A stretch of 64,000 bases of DNA from positions 15,355,174 through 15,419,173 of the forward strand of contig OX439042.1 of NCBI GenBank assembly GCA_949317995.1. Direction: 5' to 3'. Of the stretch, positions 63,362-64,000 are shown in pieces. The stretch is from Acholoe squamosa (taxonomy: Eukaryota; Annelida; Polychaeta; Phyllodocida; Polynoidae). Below the pieces are notes generated by a model. That model did no database searches. It had not been told where the DNA came from and saw only the letters and a program-made list of their open reading frames with translations. The position numbers were made by a program, and so were the translations under genes. Numbering within the stretch: the stretch's first letter is position 1; each line of letters opens with the position of its first letter.

Positions 63362-63811
63362 TATATGTATATACTGATCATATCCTGCTCCCAATCACCT
63401 TTGTCCTGTTCCCAACCACTTTACATGGTTGAGTATATTGAAAATTATGAAAACATCTTTATGGATATGGTTCTCACCCAGGATAACAATTTAAGGGGAA
63501 GGTTTTGCAGTACCCCTGGGACCAAAAGTATTACTCTGGCCCTATTTGTTTACCTTGTACAAAATTTCAAAGTTTAGTATAAATTCTTGCAAAAAAAGGG
63601 GTGAAAATTCAAATTTAGGGAGGCTGGGGTCTTAAATCCCTAATGAGATAAGTGGAAAGGATGTTACAGCTATGAAGTATGTTCATGACCAAATAATTTT
63701 CCACAGAAAAAGTATAGAAGGTTTGGATATTAAAGACTATCTATGAGAACAAAACAAAAGTGGTTGGGAACCGGACAGAATGGGGTACCATATGTCTGAA
63801 GAGGTGCCATG
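63362..63811. repeat. 450-bp direct duplication, copy 2
   Basis: Same as 62479-62928. Outside these limits the sequences diverge at once. Each copy begins with a plus-orientation 19-mer (62520 / 63403) and ends with an inverted one (62873 / 63757), so the unit resembles an inverted-repeat-flanked block. Confidence 0.88.
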
Positions 63812-64000
63812 GGGGGAGTGCACATATTTAAGAAAAAACAACCTTGTATGGTCATCTATCAATAAATATAGTTTACTCATACAGATGGATTTAAGCCTAC
63901 TACAGTTTTAGGTCTAACCCCTTCCCGATCCCTATGGATCCAAAAGTTGCATCAAACTCATGATACAGAGCCAGTGGTTACAGGAATTTGATATGGGGGG

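Overview
The window is genomic DNA from an invertebrate animal, probably a marine deuterostome or lophotrochozoan; the sequence does not settle the phylum. Reasons: a conserved animal gene split by GT-AG introns, standard-code ORFs, AT-rich non-coding DNA, and transposable elements filling most of the space.

The one clear host gene is a carboxypeptidase M-like (M14B) GPI-anchored metallocarboxypeptidase on the minus strand. Its eight exons run from 52891 down to 4520. All junctions have GT/AG ends and compatible phases and give a 497-residue product with every key catalytic residue. Intron 4 alone is about 43.7 kb (7168-50827) and holds nearly all the mobile DNA. A second, less certain K/R- and Ala-rich gene enters at the left edge (139-940, minus).

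Inside intron 4 lie two young, very large envelope-bearing Ty3/Gypsy (errantivirus-like) elements. Element A (7601-23765, minus, 16.2 kb, 1344-bp LTRs, TSD ACTG) has gag, an intact pol of 1576 codons and an intact env. It also has a 20-bp leader repeat array and an antisense ORF beyond env. Element B (30553-46793, plus, 16.2 kb, 650-bp LTRs, TSD AGAG) has gag, an in-frame amber stop, pol, integrase in another frame, and a spliced accessory gene behind an internal TATA box. Its env lacks its own start codon and appears to share the accessory gene's first exon, and its 3' region has overlapping frames. LTR pairs differ by only about 1%, so both insertions are recent. Between A and B are a decayed LINE (24180-27093, minus), an inverted-repeat DNA transposon (27271-28165) and three tRNA-derived sequences (29854-30340). 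Beyond B is a MITE with an internal minisatellite (48428-49574).

Upstream of the carboxypeptidase gene (from about 53 kb) lie a fragment of one LINE and, abutting it, a nearly full-length second LINE (about 54915-59320, plus). The second LINE's ORF1 carries a C-terminal NADAR (YbiA-like) domain after the coiled coil and RRM. This is the most unusual thing in the window. The right end (59.4-63.8 kb) is decayed satellite and duplicated DNA with no gene that I can support.
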